Made by a program: the position numbers and the translations under genes | Notes under the pieces: model-generated | The model's input: the letters and a program-made list of their open reading frames with translations, nothing else | The model's database searches: none | Told to the model about the DNA's origin: nothing | Shown here: positions 9,357-19,109 of the stretch, in pieces | How positions within the stretch are numbered: position 1 is the first letter of the stretch | Layout of the letters: each line of letters begins with the position of its first letter | NCBI GenBank assembly: GCA_028565635.1 | Contig: JAOXYB010053834.1 | Location: forward strand, 1 to 25,963 | Direction: 5' to 3' | DNA from: Phoronis ovalis | Taxonomy: Eukaryota; Phoronida; Phoronidae | Length of the DNA: 25,963 bases

Positions 9357-9980
9357 TTCTGCAGAAACAAGAGACCCTAGTAAAGGAATCTTAGTATATA
9401 CCTGGAATATTCTCAAAAAAGCGAAAATAATATGTTGCCAAGCAACAAGTCTTCAAGTAATACTGGTCGAAAGGTGCGGCCGCAACGTTTGGAGTTAGTT
9501 TATTTCGAATCTGAATTTGAATCTGGAGCTGGGATCAAAAAATTGTGTTTAGATCAAAATGTTCAAAAAGTTAATATTTTTGTAAAAATCGGTGATCTTC
9601 ACAAATTCCACTAAAAATTGTTTCTTTGCTGACTTCCAATTTTATGGAAACCAGTCTGTTCTGCAAATTTTCAAAATATTTCAAATGACTTTTTATATAT
9701 TTCCTCGGATTTTTAGTAGCAAAATGCAAAAACAAGATAAACTAGTTAAAAAGGAATCTTAGTATGCTCCTGGAATACTCACAAAAAATATGTTGCCAAG
9801 CAACAAGTCTTCCAGCAATACTGCTCGAAATGTGTGGCCGCAACGTTCGGACTTAGTTTATTTCGAATCTGAATTTGAATCTGTATATTAAGATTCCTTT
9901 ATAACTCACGTCTCTTGTTTCTGCATTATGTAACTAAAAGTGCGTGAAAATATTCAGAAAAATCGTTTGAAATATTTAAG
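9357..9980. repeat. Foldback-type element with duplicated 150-base core
   Basis: A core beginning AAAGGAATCTTAGTAT occurs at 9381-9535 and again at 9750-9895, about 370 bases apart; both carry the hairpin GTTGCCAAGCAAC, a GCGGCCGCAACGTT or GTGGCCGCAACGTT block and the tail TCGAATCTGAATTTGAATCT. The left flank of the second copy (9671-9765) is repeated inverted to its right (9883-9980): TCAAAATATTTCAAA, TTTTTAGT, TGCAAAAACAAGA and AAGGAATCTTAGTAT all recur in reverse. A shorter version of the same arm (CTGCAGAAACAAGAGAC) precedes the first copy. The structure reads arm-core, arm-core-inverted arm. The short frame at 9432-9614 is not a gene. Confidence 0.7.
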
Positions 9981-10057
9981 GAAACAAAAAAAACAACGTG
10001 AAAAATCATTGTTTCATCAAATATTTGCAATTCATAGCGTTTTAGTATTTAGTTTTT

Positions 10058-10130
10058 TCGAATCTGAATCTGGAGCTGACTTTATATGAATCTAGAGCTG
10101 AATCTATCTGAATCTGGAGCTCACTTTATG
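10058..10130. repeat. Short minisatellite of GAATCTGGAGCTGA units
   Basis: GAATCTGGAGCTGACTTTATAT and variants recur four times with 20-30 base spacing. The same word ends the core repeats of the neighbouring foldback element (near 9520 and 9870), so this is probably an expanded or displaced end of that element. Confidence 0.55.
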
Positions 10131-10668
10131 TACGTATCAGATCCTTTGTTTCATAACAATGAACCCCCTCCCACCCAAACCATGCTGTCCATTTTGATGA
10201 ACTAGATGCGGAAATCAACGATAGAGATATTATAACTGTTTTTAAAAATCTTAAAATTAAGCAGTAAAGCGTGTGGTCCAGACATGCTCATTAATGAAGT
10301 ACTGTGTAACGCCCAAGACTATTTAAAACCTCATCTCACTATTTTGTTTGATAAACTACTGCAATCAGGACATTTGTCTGAAAGATGGAAATATGGTAGT
10401 ATTGTTCCAATTCACAAAAGTGATAGTAAACCTGATCCAAAACAACTGCAGGGGAATAACACTGCTCAGCTGCTTAGGGTAGAAGTATATAATAGGTATC
10501 AGTCTGTCAAATCTTGTGTGAGAGGAAGTAATGGGTTATCGGCCCCTTTTTCATGTAATTTGGGAGTATGTAGGGTGAGAGTATATCCCCGTTTCTCTTT
10601 GAGATACATATCAATGCACGAGTTGTCAAAATATCACTCTTCTGGTGTCTCCTTATGGACACTGAAAT

Positions 10669-10989
10669 CCGGGGGCAGTCAATATGAAAGTGGGTACCCA
10701 TGTTTCAACATGGTTTTTCATAAAGCCCTAACGAAGTGAAATTCTGCAAAAAATATACCACTAACAAAGTGAGTTTTTTGAAAAAATATACCCCTAAGGA
10801 AGTGACTTTTGGGTAAAAAAACCTAACGAAGTGTCACACCTCCACAAAAGCACCCCTTTTTGTGATTTTAGCAAAAAAAAAACATACCCTAAGCGCGTAA
10901 CGCGCGTTACGCTCCGGCGGTTCGAAAAACGTACCCTTTCAAGAGAAATGTTGTTGGAAAATGCGTACCCATATTGACTCTCCCCCGGG
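10669..10989. mobile_element. TIR-minisatellite element inserted in the LINE
   Basis: Ends are inverted: CCGGGGGCAGTCAATATG at left and CATATTGACTCTCCCCCGGG at right. The flanks are ACTGAAAT (10661-10668) and ACTGAAAC (10990-10997), an 8-base target duplication with one mismatch that lies within LINE reading frame. The interior has units of about 32 bases of the form CCCTAACGAAGTGA plus an A-rich stretch, and an 18-base perfect palindrome, GCGTAACGCGCGTTACGC, at 10895-10912. It has no coding capacity. An 8-base duplication is typical of hAT transposases, which could have mobilised it. Confidence 0.75.
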
Positions 10990-11190
10990 ACTGAAACTCT
11001 CTGTTCTGCTTCATGCGGATGACAAGGTGTTGATTTCGAAAAACTTCAGAGGGTCTCCAAGGTGCGTTATTTATTGTAACTGGTGACAACTGCAGTTGAA
11101 TAAAAACAAAATCTAAACTGCATAGTAGTCTTTCAAAAAGGGGGTAGGCTTTTTATTGACGAACACTTGGCATAAGGTCACAATTGATGT

Positions 11191-11657
11191 AACCACAGTG
11201 GTGGCGGAGTGGTCTGGCCCTGCTGGAAGAAGTCTGTGAACCTTAAATGTATGATTTTTTCTTTTTTCCTCCTTGGCGCTGGATGTTTTGTTTGTTTCTG
11301 TTTGAAAGGTAAATCACTGTGCAAGAGATTGAAACTATCATTAGCTTTTTAAATTAAAATAAACCAAAATTTGATGAATTACTTGAGCTAGGGCAAAGCT
11401 ATGAATTTTGTCAGTTGTTAGGTTGCATTGTCCTGTGGGTAGTCTACATAGTGGAATAGCAAAACATTTTGGTGGTCATGCCTGCTCGAAAAATTAGCTT
11501 GGAGTAGTATATATAATAATCTTCAGTTCTTAACAGGTAATTTTCTTCGCGCAATGTTTGGGAAATTTTTATAACGATTTAAATTACATGAATTTAGTAT
11601 AGAAGTGGATGGGAAAATCAATTGTGTCCTTATACCATTTTTTCTATGGCAGCATGT
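11191..11657 (+). mobile_element. SINE-like insertion with tRNA-like head
   Basis: Breaks the LINE between NTWHKVTID-type and EMSSHYTNLG codons. Flanks AATTGATGT (11182-11190) and AATTGAAATGT (11658-11668) look like an imperfect target duplication. Just inside the left end is TGGCGGAGTGG (11202-11212), which fits the pol III box A consensus TRGCNNARYGG and resembles a tRNA-Leu/Ser D arm. No good box B follows. The body 11235-11410 is the same dispersed repeat as 5175-5390. Together these suggest a tRNA-derived SINE; the 3' portion beyond 11415 is unrecognised. Confidence 0.55.
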
Positions 11658-12463
11658 AATTGAAATGTCTTCTCACTATACAAATCTAGGCTGCGATTTT
11701 TCTTCAGGACGGTCCTCACAATTTACCCAGTCCTCCTTAGCAGCGAAGACTAGGAACGCTATGTTTATACTACGGGGATATATCACCGGCTTCTTTGACA
11801 TGGGTCCAAAATAAAAGCTAGAATATGATAATGAGGTATGGAGTTTTGATAGAGGAACAGATGTTGAGAAAGTTCACCTTAAATTCTGTAAGAGTGTGCT
11901 GAAGGTTAAAAACTGTACTCCAAATAAAGTTCTGGGTAAAAATTCAAAATTCTAGTGACCACAAGTTACTAAAGGTAGCTTACAACCGCATATTGCAGGA
12001 GTTCGACAAATATCCTGAAACAGAGAGCTGGCTTAAATCAGTCAGAGATTTACTCAGTAACATTAGACTAGGTAAATTCTTTACTATGCAACATACTATT
12101 AATATAGAGGGCTTCCTCTCTCTAGCTCGTCACAAAATAACAGACATCTGCAGATAAAACTGGCAAAGCAGACTGGAAGTATCCAGCAAGGCTAGACTAT
12201 ATTCCAAATTCAAGAACCTTTTTCAATACGAAAGTTATCTTGACAAAAGTAAAATACCAATACATAGATATTCCCTATCCATGTTCAGACTTGGATCCTA
12301 TTATGTGGAGATTGAAACAGCTAGACGGAACCATAAAGAACTGATATACATATTCGCTTTGTAAAGCTGGGATTGGATATGAGAAGCACTCTTTATTAGA
12401 TTGTGAAAGATTGAAAGATCTTCGAAATTCATTCATTCCCTTTATGCCACTCTGTGAATCTAT

Positions 12464-12925
12464 CCCGGGGGGCACTCTCTTTTATATGAGGTAGGGGTGT
12501 GAGGCCCAGGGATCCAAACGCTGACCCTGAAATATTCTCGTAATTGACAAAATAGCTACCCTGAAATATTCTTGGCCCCAAAAATCGTCTCCGTGCTGCA
12601 GACAAAATTGATAAGCAAAAAAAAAGAGGTCATTTCCACTTCTATCGTACTCCTATGCGCCCAAATAAGACTAACGCTTAAAAACTATAATCGGAAGTAT
12701 ATTGAATTATTCGACGGAATGTCTCCGTTAAACGCTGTGGACGATCAAAATTTCCAAAAAAATCGTTTTGACCGATATGCGTGACAGTTGGCAACTATGC
12801 CACTCTAAAATATCTTAAAAACCCACCCTGAAATATCCCCTTGACATCAAATACCCACCCTGAAATATCCCAGAAGTGAAGATACCCACCCTGAAATAGT
12901 CTGGTACATGTATATATAGGACATA
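12464..12925. mobile_element. Minisatellite-bearing element inserted in the LINE 3' part
   Basis: Begins CCCGGGGGGCACTCTC and contains repeated ACCCTGAAATATTC or ACCCACCCTGAAATATCC units (near 12524, 12558, 12824, 12852 and 12885). Flanks GAATCTAT (12456-12463) and GAATCTAC (12926-12933) form a near-perfect 8-base duplication, and the LINE protein resumes immediately after. The right end does not show the CCCGGG motif, so its terminus has decayed or differs. The open frame at 12572-12784 lies in the non-repetitive middle and matches nothing known to me. Confidence 0.6.
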
Positions 12926-13311
12926 GAATCTACACATGCCTCTAAAAAGCTTCTCAATGCTCCCTGCCTTTTAAATGTAGTCGCTTTTGTAAGATCTCAT
13001 TTATTATTTAGTAAATAATGTCTTTACAACTATTTTGTCATTAGCTTTGTCAGAGTGATCTATGCACACAGGCCATTCTGTTGACTCGGACTATAATGCA
13101 ATGCCTTACTTTTGTACTTTTTATATTATGTATATTCTTCACTCTCACTTCTATAAGAAGACACAGTCCCTTACGTGTAGCTTGTACATAAACTCTAACT
13201 GACTTTGATTATTTTAAAACTGTTATTTTTAAATAGCATTTTGTTCATTGTATTGTGTTATATACTTTGTACTGTACTCTTGCTACTGACATGGGGTATT
13301 TATCCTGGGCT

Positions 13312-13332
13312 TATATATATATATATATATAT
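13312..13332. repeat. (TA)n microsatellite at LINE 3' end
   Basis: An uninterrupted TA run of about 21 bases following the LINE 3' untranslated segment; probably the LINE tail. Confidence 0.75.
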
Positions 13333-13712
13333 TTACAAGGGAACACAAACATAAAAAACAAGCAAAAATTAAGCATCGAATGTGTAAATATACAGAATGA
13401 CCGCATACACTTATTACATTATAAAAATAGAAAATAAAGCATATTCGTCACCCGTATCAGTTGATGTGTACACCGTTGTCATATAAAATGTAAAACATTT
13501 CTAGGAAAAATAATTACCTCTGAGAAAATTTGCTTGTTGAATACCATGTTTCTTCACGTTCCACTCAGATCTAATTCATTAGATGTATCTAAAAGATTCT
13601 ATTAACATATACACTGTTTCAACCTGAAAAAAAGGGTAAATTTACAGTAAATTTATCTACATGTTTAATATATTTTCATGTCATCAGATTGTTTGAGCCT
13701 CTTTAATATGCA

Positions 13713-13778
13713 ACATATACACGTGATACATATGCACCTGATACATATACACGTGATACATATACACGTGATACATAC
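13713..13778. repeat. 15-base tandem repeat, four copies
   Basis: ACATATACACGTGAT repeats four times in a row, the second copy with two changes (ACATATGCACCTGAT), followed by a partial fifth. Each intact copy contains the palindrome CACGTG, an E-box word. Confidence 0.85.
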
Positions 13779-14674
13779 CCTCGTTATATAACAATATGCA
13801 GTATACTGTTAATAAGCGTTTATTAATTTAATAATATACCACAAACAGTTACATTGTTTAACACCATAAGTTGCCGATATTTTGTTTCACTTTTATACAT
13901 CTACAGTTTAATGAGTGTCTATACGTACATTTATTTCACGAAATTGTTAATATAAGAAATGTGCACTAAATAAAATGCAGACTATAGACCAATCTATAAA
14001 TAACACGCATTTTTTATAATTTAGTGTTTCATCAGCTTATCAAACGAATCCATAACGTTCACATAAAAGTTGTACTTTGTCGTAATCTATCGATATCATT
14101 TGTACATTCAGTATATAGCAGTATATATTAGTATGTGTCAATTTTTACAATTGTTTATTTATAAATAATCTACGCTGTGGGTCTATAATTGTCGGCCATG
14201 TTATAATATCAACGTGAATACCGTCTAATTGTCTTCTTTATTTGTCAGCTAAATTTCTCACATTCAATTAATGTCATTAATGTCATGAGATTTTAGAAAC
14301 AGTTTATTACAAAGTTGGAATAGTCTATTCACTTAATTATATCTGATTTTGCAGACATTGACGTTAAGCCGCACTAACAAATACCTGTGTCGTTTATACG
14401 CTGTACTCCATGGTTAGCTTATCCGAAGCAATATAACCTTCTATTGTTGCTGGTTTATTTTTCAAGTGTTATTGCGTTTATTAATGCAAGTACAATGTTG
14501 ATTTAAACATAAATAGATGAATAAAAACATTGGCCTTGCGAAAGTAAGGTTTAATTCATATCGGACAAAAATGTATTATTTTCATGAAGAATGGTTAGTG
14601 ACTGTACGGGTAGTTAATATATTCTAATACATTTCATAACATACCTTTTAGCCACCCCGAATTTACCTGACATG

Positions 14675-15175
14675 GCACCAGCTTTTCCTCTTGGTGTATT
14701 ATTTTGAATTAATTTCCCAAAGAATTATCGAAATTGCATACAAATCTAGCGATTATATACTCACATAAATCAGTTTAGTAATAGTTTTGAATCTACTTTT
14801 TGATATCAAGTAATCTTCAGTTTCTTTGTATCTATATTTAAGATTAATACTATCTGAACCACTGACAATAACGACAAATTTAAATTATCCAAGAAAATTT
14901 TAAACACACTCCTTTGATATGCACTTTGGTAACCAATAATATTGTTTTCAATATGACGATACAAGAATTCTGTCCTCCACACCAAGGCTTATTTCTGCAC
15001 TCATTTATATGCATATTTTGACTATTCATTAAGCTGGGTTTTTTTTGTCATGTGACATATTCAAAGGAGAACATTATGGGATATATACGTGTAATGGCTT
15101 TGCTAATCATGATAGTAATATCTAGTTTGCATGAACTCTGATTGGATAGAGCATTGTTTCTAATTCCTTTTGAAA
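14675..15175. repeat. Second copy of the 5525-5690 repeat, with extra sequence
   Basis: Carries CCAGCTTTTCCTCTTGGTGT near 14677 and AATGGCTTTGC, ATAGTAATATC, GTTTGCATGA, TCTGATTGGA and TTTCTAATTCC at 15093-15165, in the same order and orientation as at 5.5 kb. About 350 bases separate the two blocks here but only a few do at 5.5 kb, so one copy gained or lost sequence. The minus-strand translation here contains stops, so it is not a working paralogue. Confidence 0.45.
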
Positions 15176-15395
15176 ATTGTTTCTTTAACATACGTCTTCA
15201 AATGTGGCTCATGTCAAACTGATGCTTCCCTATGTATTTTAATTCACTTATCACAACTCAGGTCAATTACTGCACTCACAAAAATGAGTCACTATGCGGT
15301 ATGTTTACATATGTAGCCGAATGTACAATTCATATACTTGATATAGTGTTTACATGTAAAAACAGCTTTAGGTAATTTTTTAAATATGTATTTAG

Positions 15396-15600
15396 TTAAT
15401 TTATATAGACCGTTCATTTATGGAATGAATGGTGCACTAAATGTGACATTAAGGCAGGGACAGAGGAAACACAAAGGAGCAGACTGTGGATTGTTTGCTA
15501 TTGCAAATTGTGTTGTCACAGCAAACTTTGTGGACTTGCAAACAATTACATTTAGAGAAAATTAAATGCGAACTTACGAACACATTTAATTTAATTGTAT
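15396..15600 (+). pseudogene. Ulp1/C48-type cysteine protease fragment
   Basis: One frame reads YRPFIYGMNGALNVTLRQ, then HKGADCGLFAIANCV, then DLQTITFREN, a stop (TAA at 15563-15565), then MRTYEHI and another stop. This matches the C-terminal end of ubiquitin-like protease (Ulp1, C48) domains: the Gln of the oxyanion hole, the catalytic Cys in DCGLFAIA, and the MRxH-type segment that closes the domain. The catalytic His and Asp region upstream is not present in this window. An acceptor-like ATGTATTTAG precedes it at 15395. Such domains are widespread in mollusc genomes in dispersed, transposon-linked genes. The in-frame stop and lack of flanking domain indicate a broken copy. Confidence 0.7.
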
Positions 15601-17290
15601 AGAACACAAATCAATTGCTACGTTTCCGCATAGTATTATAAACTCAACTAAAATGAAGATAGAAAAACTTCAAATTTCAAAAACTCTGGTTTTGTTTTAC
15701 AATCCTTCCGCCACAATATCGAATGATAAAATGTAACTCATTCAAAAACTGGTACCACTTCACAAATGTTCTGAACTAAAGTCTTTGGACGCTGCTAGGT
15801 TAATTCATAAAGAATATGTTTGTCGTAATTGTGCAGTGTAATCCATTGCAAATATTAATGATTATAATTGTTTACAATTGTGTTTTGATAAATTATACCG
15901 TAAGCCTGAGAAATGAATTTGTTTTTCAAGTTTTTTCATTGTTATTCCCTTGTTATTGCACAAGTGGTTCACTAGTATTGTACGGGCCTGAATCAAGGTC
16001 ACACTTTTTGTCTTTTTAAAATATGACTTAAAGTCATATGTAATTGGATATTTCAAGCAGAAACTATCTAATATCGTTCTTACGTTCAGGTCGCAATAAA
16101 TGGAAATGTAGTATATAGTTATGTCTAAATTGCAAATATTTTAAGCATTATATTTCATTTTCATGAAATCTTTTTGTAGTTGTATTACATTTTTATTTGT
16201 TAATATTGAAAACACATATCAGCTTCATCTTCTAAAATCAGTTTTACTCTTCACAACGACTTCGTTCTTTGAAAACTAGGAAGTAGGCCCATGTGTTTGC
16301 CATTTATTATTGATATAACTGGGTCAGGTACAATAAATCACCCATACTACGTGTCGTGACGTCATGTGCCGAGCTGGTCTCTCATCTGGTCACGACGCGC
16401 AATAATGTGCCATCCAGCGGGAAACTACGAAAACTACTCTAACGTGTGAAGAGCCTGAAAAACATGATGTGCAATACTATCCTTTTTAGTATCAAGACCT
16501 TAGGTCAGATTTGTTTATGTGGTTAAAAGACACATTTCTGGATTCTAATAACATTTCAGACGACAAAAAAATTATTTTAAATATGAAACATAAAAGGACA
16601 GGCAGAACTATCTAGATATGTTCAGAAAAACGAAAAAAACATTTGATACGGCGCTAGCTATCGCCATTCGATTATTTGTCCATTGTGACGGATGTGGTGA
16701 AACAGAAACTTAATATTATGAAAATTAAAATAAAGCCGACGTGAATTATTAAGGGAAAGCATGCTTTTGTTTTAATTCCCATTAACTGAATATTTCATAC
16801 GTTTGTTTTAGTTTATTCTGGCACCATGTTATAAAATAAAAAATGAACATCCTGATGAGTAAAATGTCCTCGATCAGGTTGAAAAAGTCGCAGCAAGAAA
16901 AAAGGTACTCGTACGCTCATTTTGCTACAAAAGTCATAACATTTAAAATCTTACAATACTTTAACATCATACTCACTGCGCATGTGCCAGTTTTTGAGCA
17001 AACACTAACGCGAGGGAGCGAGTGTGCTATAACATCACAAGGAAAGTATTTATCGCAAAAACAAAATTTCTTATTAACCTCGTTTTTTATCGTTTCCCAA
17101 ATGTTAATATGATGACGTCACGTTATTTTGTTTGGCAAAACCAGTAAGTCATTTGTGCTGATTTTGTGACAAATAAATAGTACAAACTAATTTAAATTGC
17201 ATAGTTATTTGAAACTTATATATGTAAAAGTTATAACCTAAATTAGAACATTTTGTAGCGTATATGTAAATAAATACAAAGGAGTTTCGT
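15601..17290. other. AT-rich intergenic stretch, no gene recognised
   Basis: Open frames at 15816-16019 and 16843-17112 (plus) and 15862-16056 (minus) have no recognisable domain. A more GC-rich patch lies at 16345-16400 (CGTGTCGTGACGTCATGTGC) and contains a TGACGTCA CRE-like palindrome, but no promoter or gene could be linked to it. Confidence 0.4.
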
Positions 17291-17384
17291 CCGCTAATGT
17301 TATTATAGCACTTCCTACTGTCGGTTGGGACGATGACCCAGTTGACTTTCCCTCAGAAACACGAGACAGAACATGACTTTTTTA

Positions 17385-17860
17385 TGTCCCGGTGTCATAT
17401 GCGACCGAGTCCTATGATTCAATTGTCCTAGGGCCTCGTGTATTAAAACTTTTGATTTTCAGGGTCCTATGGACTCCCGCTCTCCGAAATCAGATGTCCT
17501 ACGGACGCTCATTATTGAAACAAGGAGACCTAGGACACCATGTCATGAGCTTTTAGTGTCCTAGGGCCGTATATTTTAATTCGCAGTGTCCTATGACGTT
17601 CATTTACCGAAACTAGAAGTCCTACGGACGCTCATTATTGAAACAAGGAGACCTGGGACACCATGTCGTAAGCTTTTGGTGTCCTAGGGCCGTAAATGTT
17701 AATTCTCAGTGTCCTAGGACGCTTATTTTCCGAAACCAGAAGTCCTACGGACACTCTTTATTAAAACCTGAGGGCACTAATTTGGTGGGCACCTTAGGTT
17801 TCTGTATTTGTTCTGGGGACCACATATTTCAAATTGAATTGTCCTAGGGCAAAACATTTT
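17385..17860. repeat. CCTAGG-rich tandem array, 124-base unit
   Basis: GTCCTACGGACGCTC starts at 17495 and 17619, and a variant at 17742, giving periods of 124 and 123. Each unit has AGGAGACC(T/G)(A/G)GGACACC, GTGTCCTAGGGCCGTA and GTGTCCTA(T/G)GAC, that is repeated self-complementary GTCCTAGGAC words. A partial earlier unit and decayed later units extend the array. The open frame at 17638-17847 is only repeat translation. Confidence 0.8.
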
Positions 17861-18044
17861 GAAATAGGTTGTGCGCACATAAACTTCAATCCCTGCGAGT
17901 CCATTTGAAGTCTAAAGCAAGGTAACCACATTCCAGTTTAGAGGTCCACAAGGAGTATTATTTGACCAGCCGAAACTTTTATTTGTGGGATGCATTTGAA
18001 AATAAATTTTAAAATAACACAATAACTATTTTTCATAGACGTTG

Positions 18045-18060
18045 TCCTTTATTATTTATT
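18045..18060 (-). other. Poly(A) signals for the integrase-tail gene
   Basis: Two minus-strand AATAAA words (TTTATT at 18048-18053 and 18055-18060) lie 32-44 bases past the TGA at 18092-18094, at a normal distance for the last exon of the minus-strand gene. Confidence 0.5.
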
Positions 18061-18091
18061 CATATTATATATATATTGCATTTGGTGCTGC

Positions 18092-19091
18092 TCATTGAGT
18101 CTCCACGGCACTCTCAATGGCACTCTCAATGGCATTCTCAACGGCATTCTCAACGGCTTTCTCAACGGCACTCTCCGCGTCACTTGTGCTATCAGTATTT
18201 ATATTTCATCACCTTGGTTTCTGAAATGTCAATAAAAATACAAATATAAATATGATATGGTACCAATGACAATTAAACTTAGTTGTAATTATAAGTATTG
18301 TGTAGCTAGCTACATGTATATGCTGATATGTATATGTTAATTATATTATAGTAGTTACTGTACAAAACGATGAAATATTCACTTTGTCATGTTATCAATG
18401 ATTGCTTATTCTAGTAGTAACAACGTTGTAAAATAAATGAAAATTATTGCGCTATTCTTACCTCTCTCTGTATGCCTTTAGGTGCATAGCGTGGACATAT
18501 TGCTTTAGCGGCTTCTTTCTGTCATCTGCTAACAGATACGTTATATACGTTCCCTTGGCTTTGCCGATTGCCCTGATTGTATATACTCCAAGATATCTGT
18601 TGCTTTGTTTCCCCCATTTCCTGTCTTCCTGTCGGAGGTTTTTCTCAAAACCTTCTGTCCAACATGGAAAACCTGTCAAAAAGATAAGAACCTATATACA
18701 TCATCATTGTGGTCTAAAAACTTAGTATTTACAAACAAATATTTAAAAGGTTGTGACTGTTATTGATGCCTGCGTGTCAGGGACATGTTAAGGGTACAAC
18801 ACATCTATTTTGATGAAAAAAAATCCGAATAACGCTCACATAATTTTATTTACCCTTCATAACTATAGCAAAACCAGGTATGCGGATTTGAATTTATACG
18901 TCCTAGGTGTGCGTATGATCATAGCAGTGCTTCTGCTTTGCCTGTCCTTTCCTATATTTGAAATTACTTTCCGACGAACCGTCGTGTACAGATTGGTAAT
19001 TTCATGAACTCTTTTATCAACATCCACATCTTGAACAAGGACTGGTTCATCCTGTGCCACATCCGCCATATCGACAGACAGTGTTGCTTCC
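18092..19091 (-). pseudogene. Integrase C-terminal domain gene, spliced, probably frameshifted
   Basis: Exon pieces on the minus strand. First: from 19091 after TCCAAAACAG, with VDKRVHEITNLYTTVRRK and NIGKDRQSR, like the helix with NIxxAQxxQ before the tail of retroviral-type integrases; its donor (GTATAA near 18900 or GTTTTG near 18870) is uncertain. Second: 18672-18462, acceptor TTTTTGACAG, donor AG|GTAAGA. It starts VFHVGQKVL in one frame and continues KNLRQEDRKWGKQ, YLGVYTIRAIGKAKGTY and VHAMHLKAYRER in another, the SH3-like tail pattern GDxV, GPYxI, HLKxY. The switch falls in an A run near 18637, consistent with a one-base deletion. Last: with acceptor ACATTTCAG at 18221 the protein ends RNQGDEI; with acceptor GATAG at 18189 it runs into a four-residue repeat (ESAV, EKAV, ENAV) and stops at 18092. 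The catalytic D,D35E core is not found upstream. Likely a decayed transposon or a domesticated gene. Confidence 0.6.
18107..18176. repeat. 12-base tandem repeat, six copies
   Basis: GGCACTCTCAAT and variants (GGCATTCTCAAC, GGCTTTCTCAAC) repeat six times. As the unit is a multiple of three it stays open in several frames; on the minus strand it encodes acidic-alanine tetrapeptides ending at TGA 18092-18094. It may be coding or 3' untranslated sequence depending on the acceptor used. Confidence 0.85.
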
Positions 19092-19109
19092 CTGTTTTGG
19101 AGCAAAAGG

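Larger units (their letters stand above)
10186..13332 (+). mobile_element. Degenerate LINE (non-LTR retrotransposon), with nested insertions
   Basis: Reverse transcriptase pieces appear in order. 10186-10455: EINDRDIITVFKNLK, CGPDMLINEV, LLQSGHLSERWKYGSIVPIH. Then a deletion removes the finger/palm motif A. 10470-10668: YQSVKSCVRGSNGLS and, after a frameshift, GESISPFLFEIHIN (motif B). 10990-11155: motif C as HADD at 11012-11023, where Tyr is His. 11658-12463: SSHYTNLGCDFSS, KVHLKFCKSVLKVK and a C-terminal CxxC segment, LCKAGIGYEKHSLLDCERL. 12934-13016: KLLNAPCLLNVVAF up to the stop. A 3' tail ends in a (TA)n run at 13312-13332, as in LINEs with microsatellite tails. Stops and frameshifts are frequent, so it is inactive. 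No endonuclease domain is visible. It is a Jockey/RTE/CR1-type RT; I cannot name the clade. Confidence 0.85.
13333..15395. other. AT-rich intergenic stretch, no gene seen
   Basis: Apart from the 15-base tandem repeat at 13713 and the segment shared with 5.5 kb, nothing is recognisable. A minus-strand word near 14645-14680 looks like a tiny exon (ATGTCAG acceptor, 22 bases, GTATGT donor), but there is no coding context for it. Confidence 0.45.

Noticed and set aside
10284-10739. 151-codon plus-strand protein as a host gene
   Set aside because: Its first part is the LINE RT, the middle is frameshifted RT, and the end is the inserted minisatellite element.
13713-13778. CRISPR-like array
   Set aside because: Units of 15 bases without spacers in a eukaryotic context; an ordinary tandem repeat.
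16345-16400. CRE-like TGACGTCA in a GC-rich patch as a promoter
   Set aside because: No downstream gene with credible exons could be identified.
17638-17847. 69-codon plus-strand gene
   Set aside because: Runs through the 124-base tandem repeat; no independent support.
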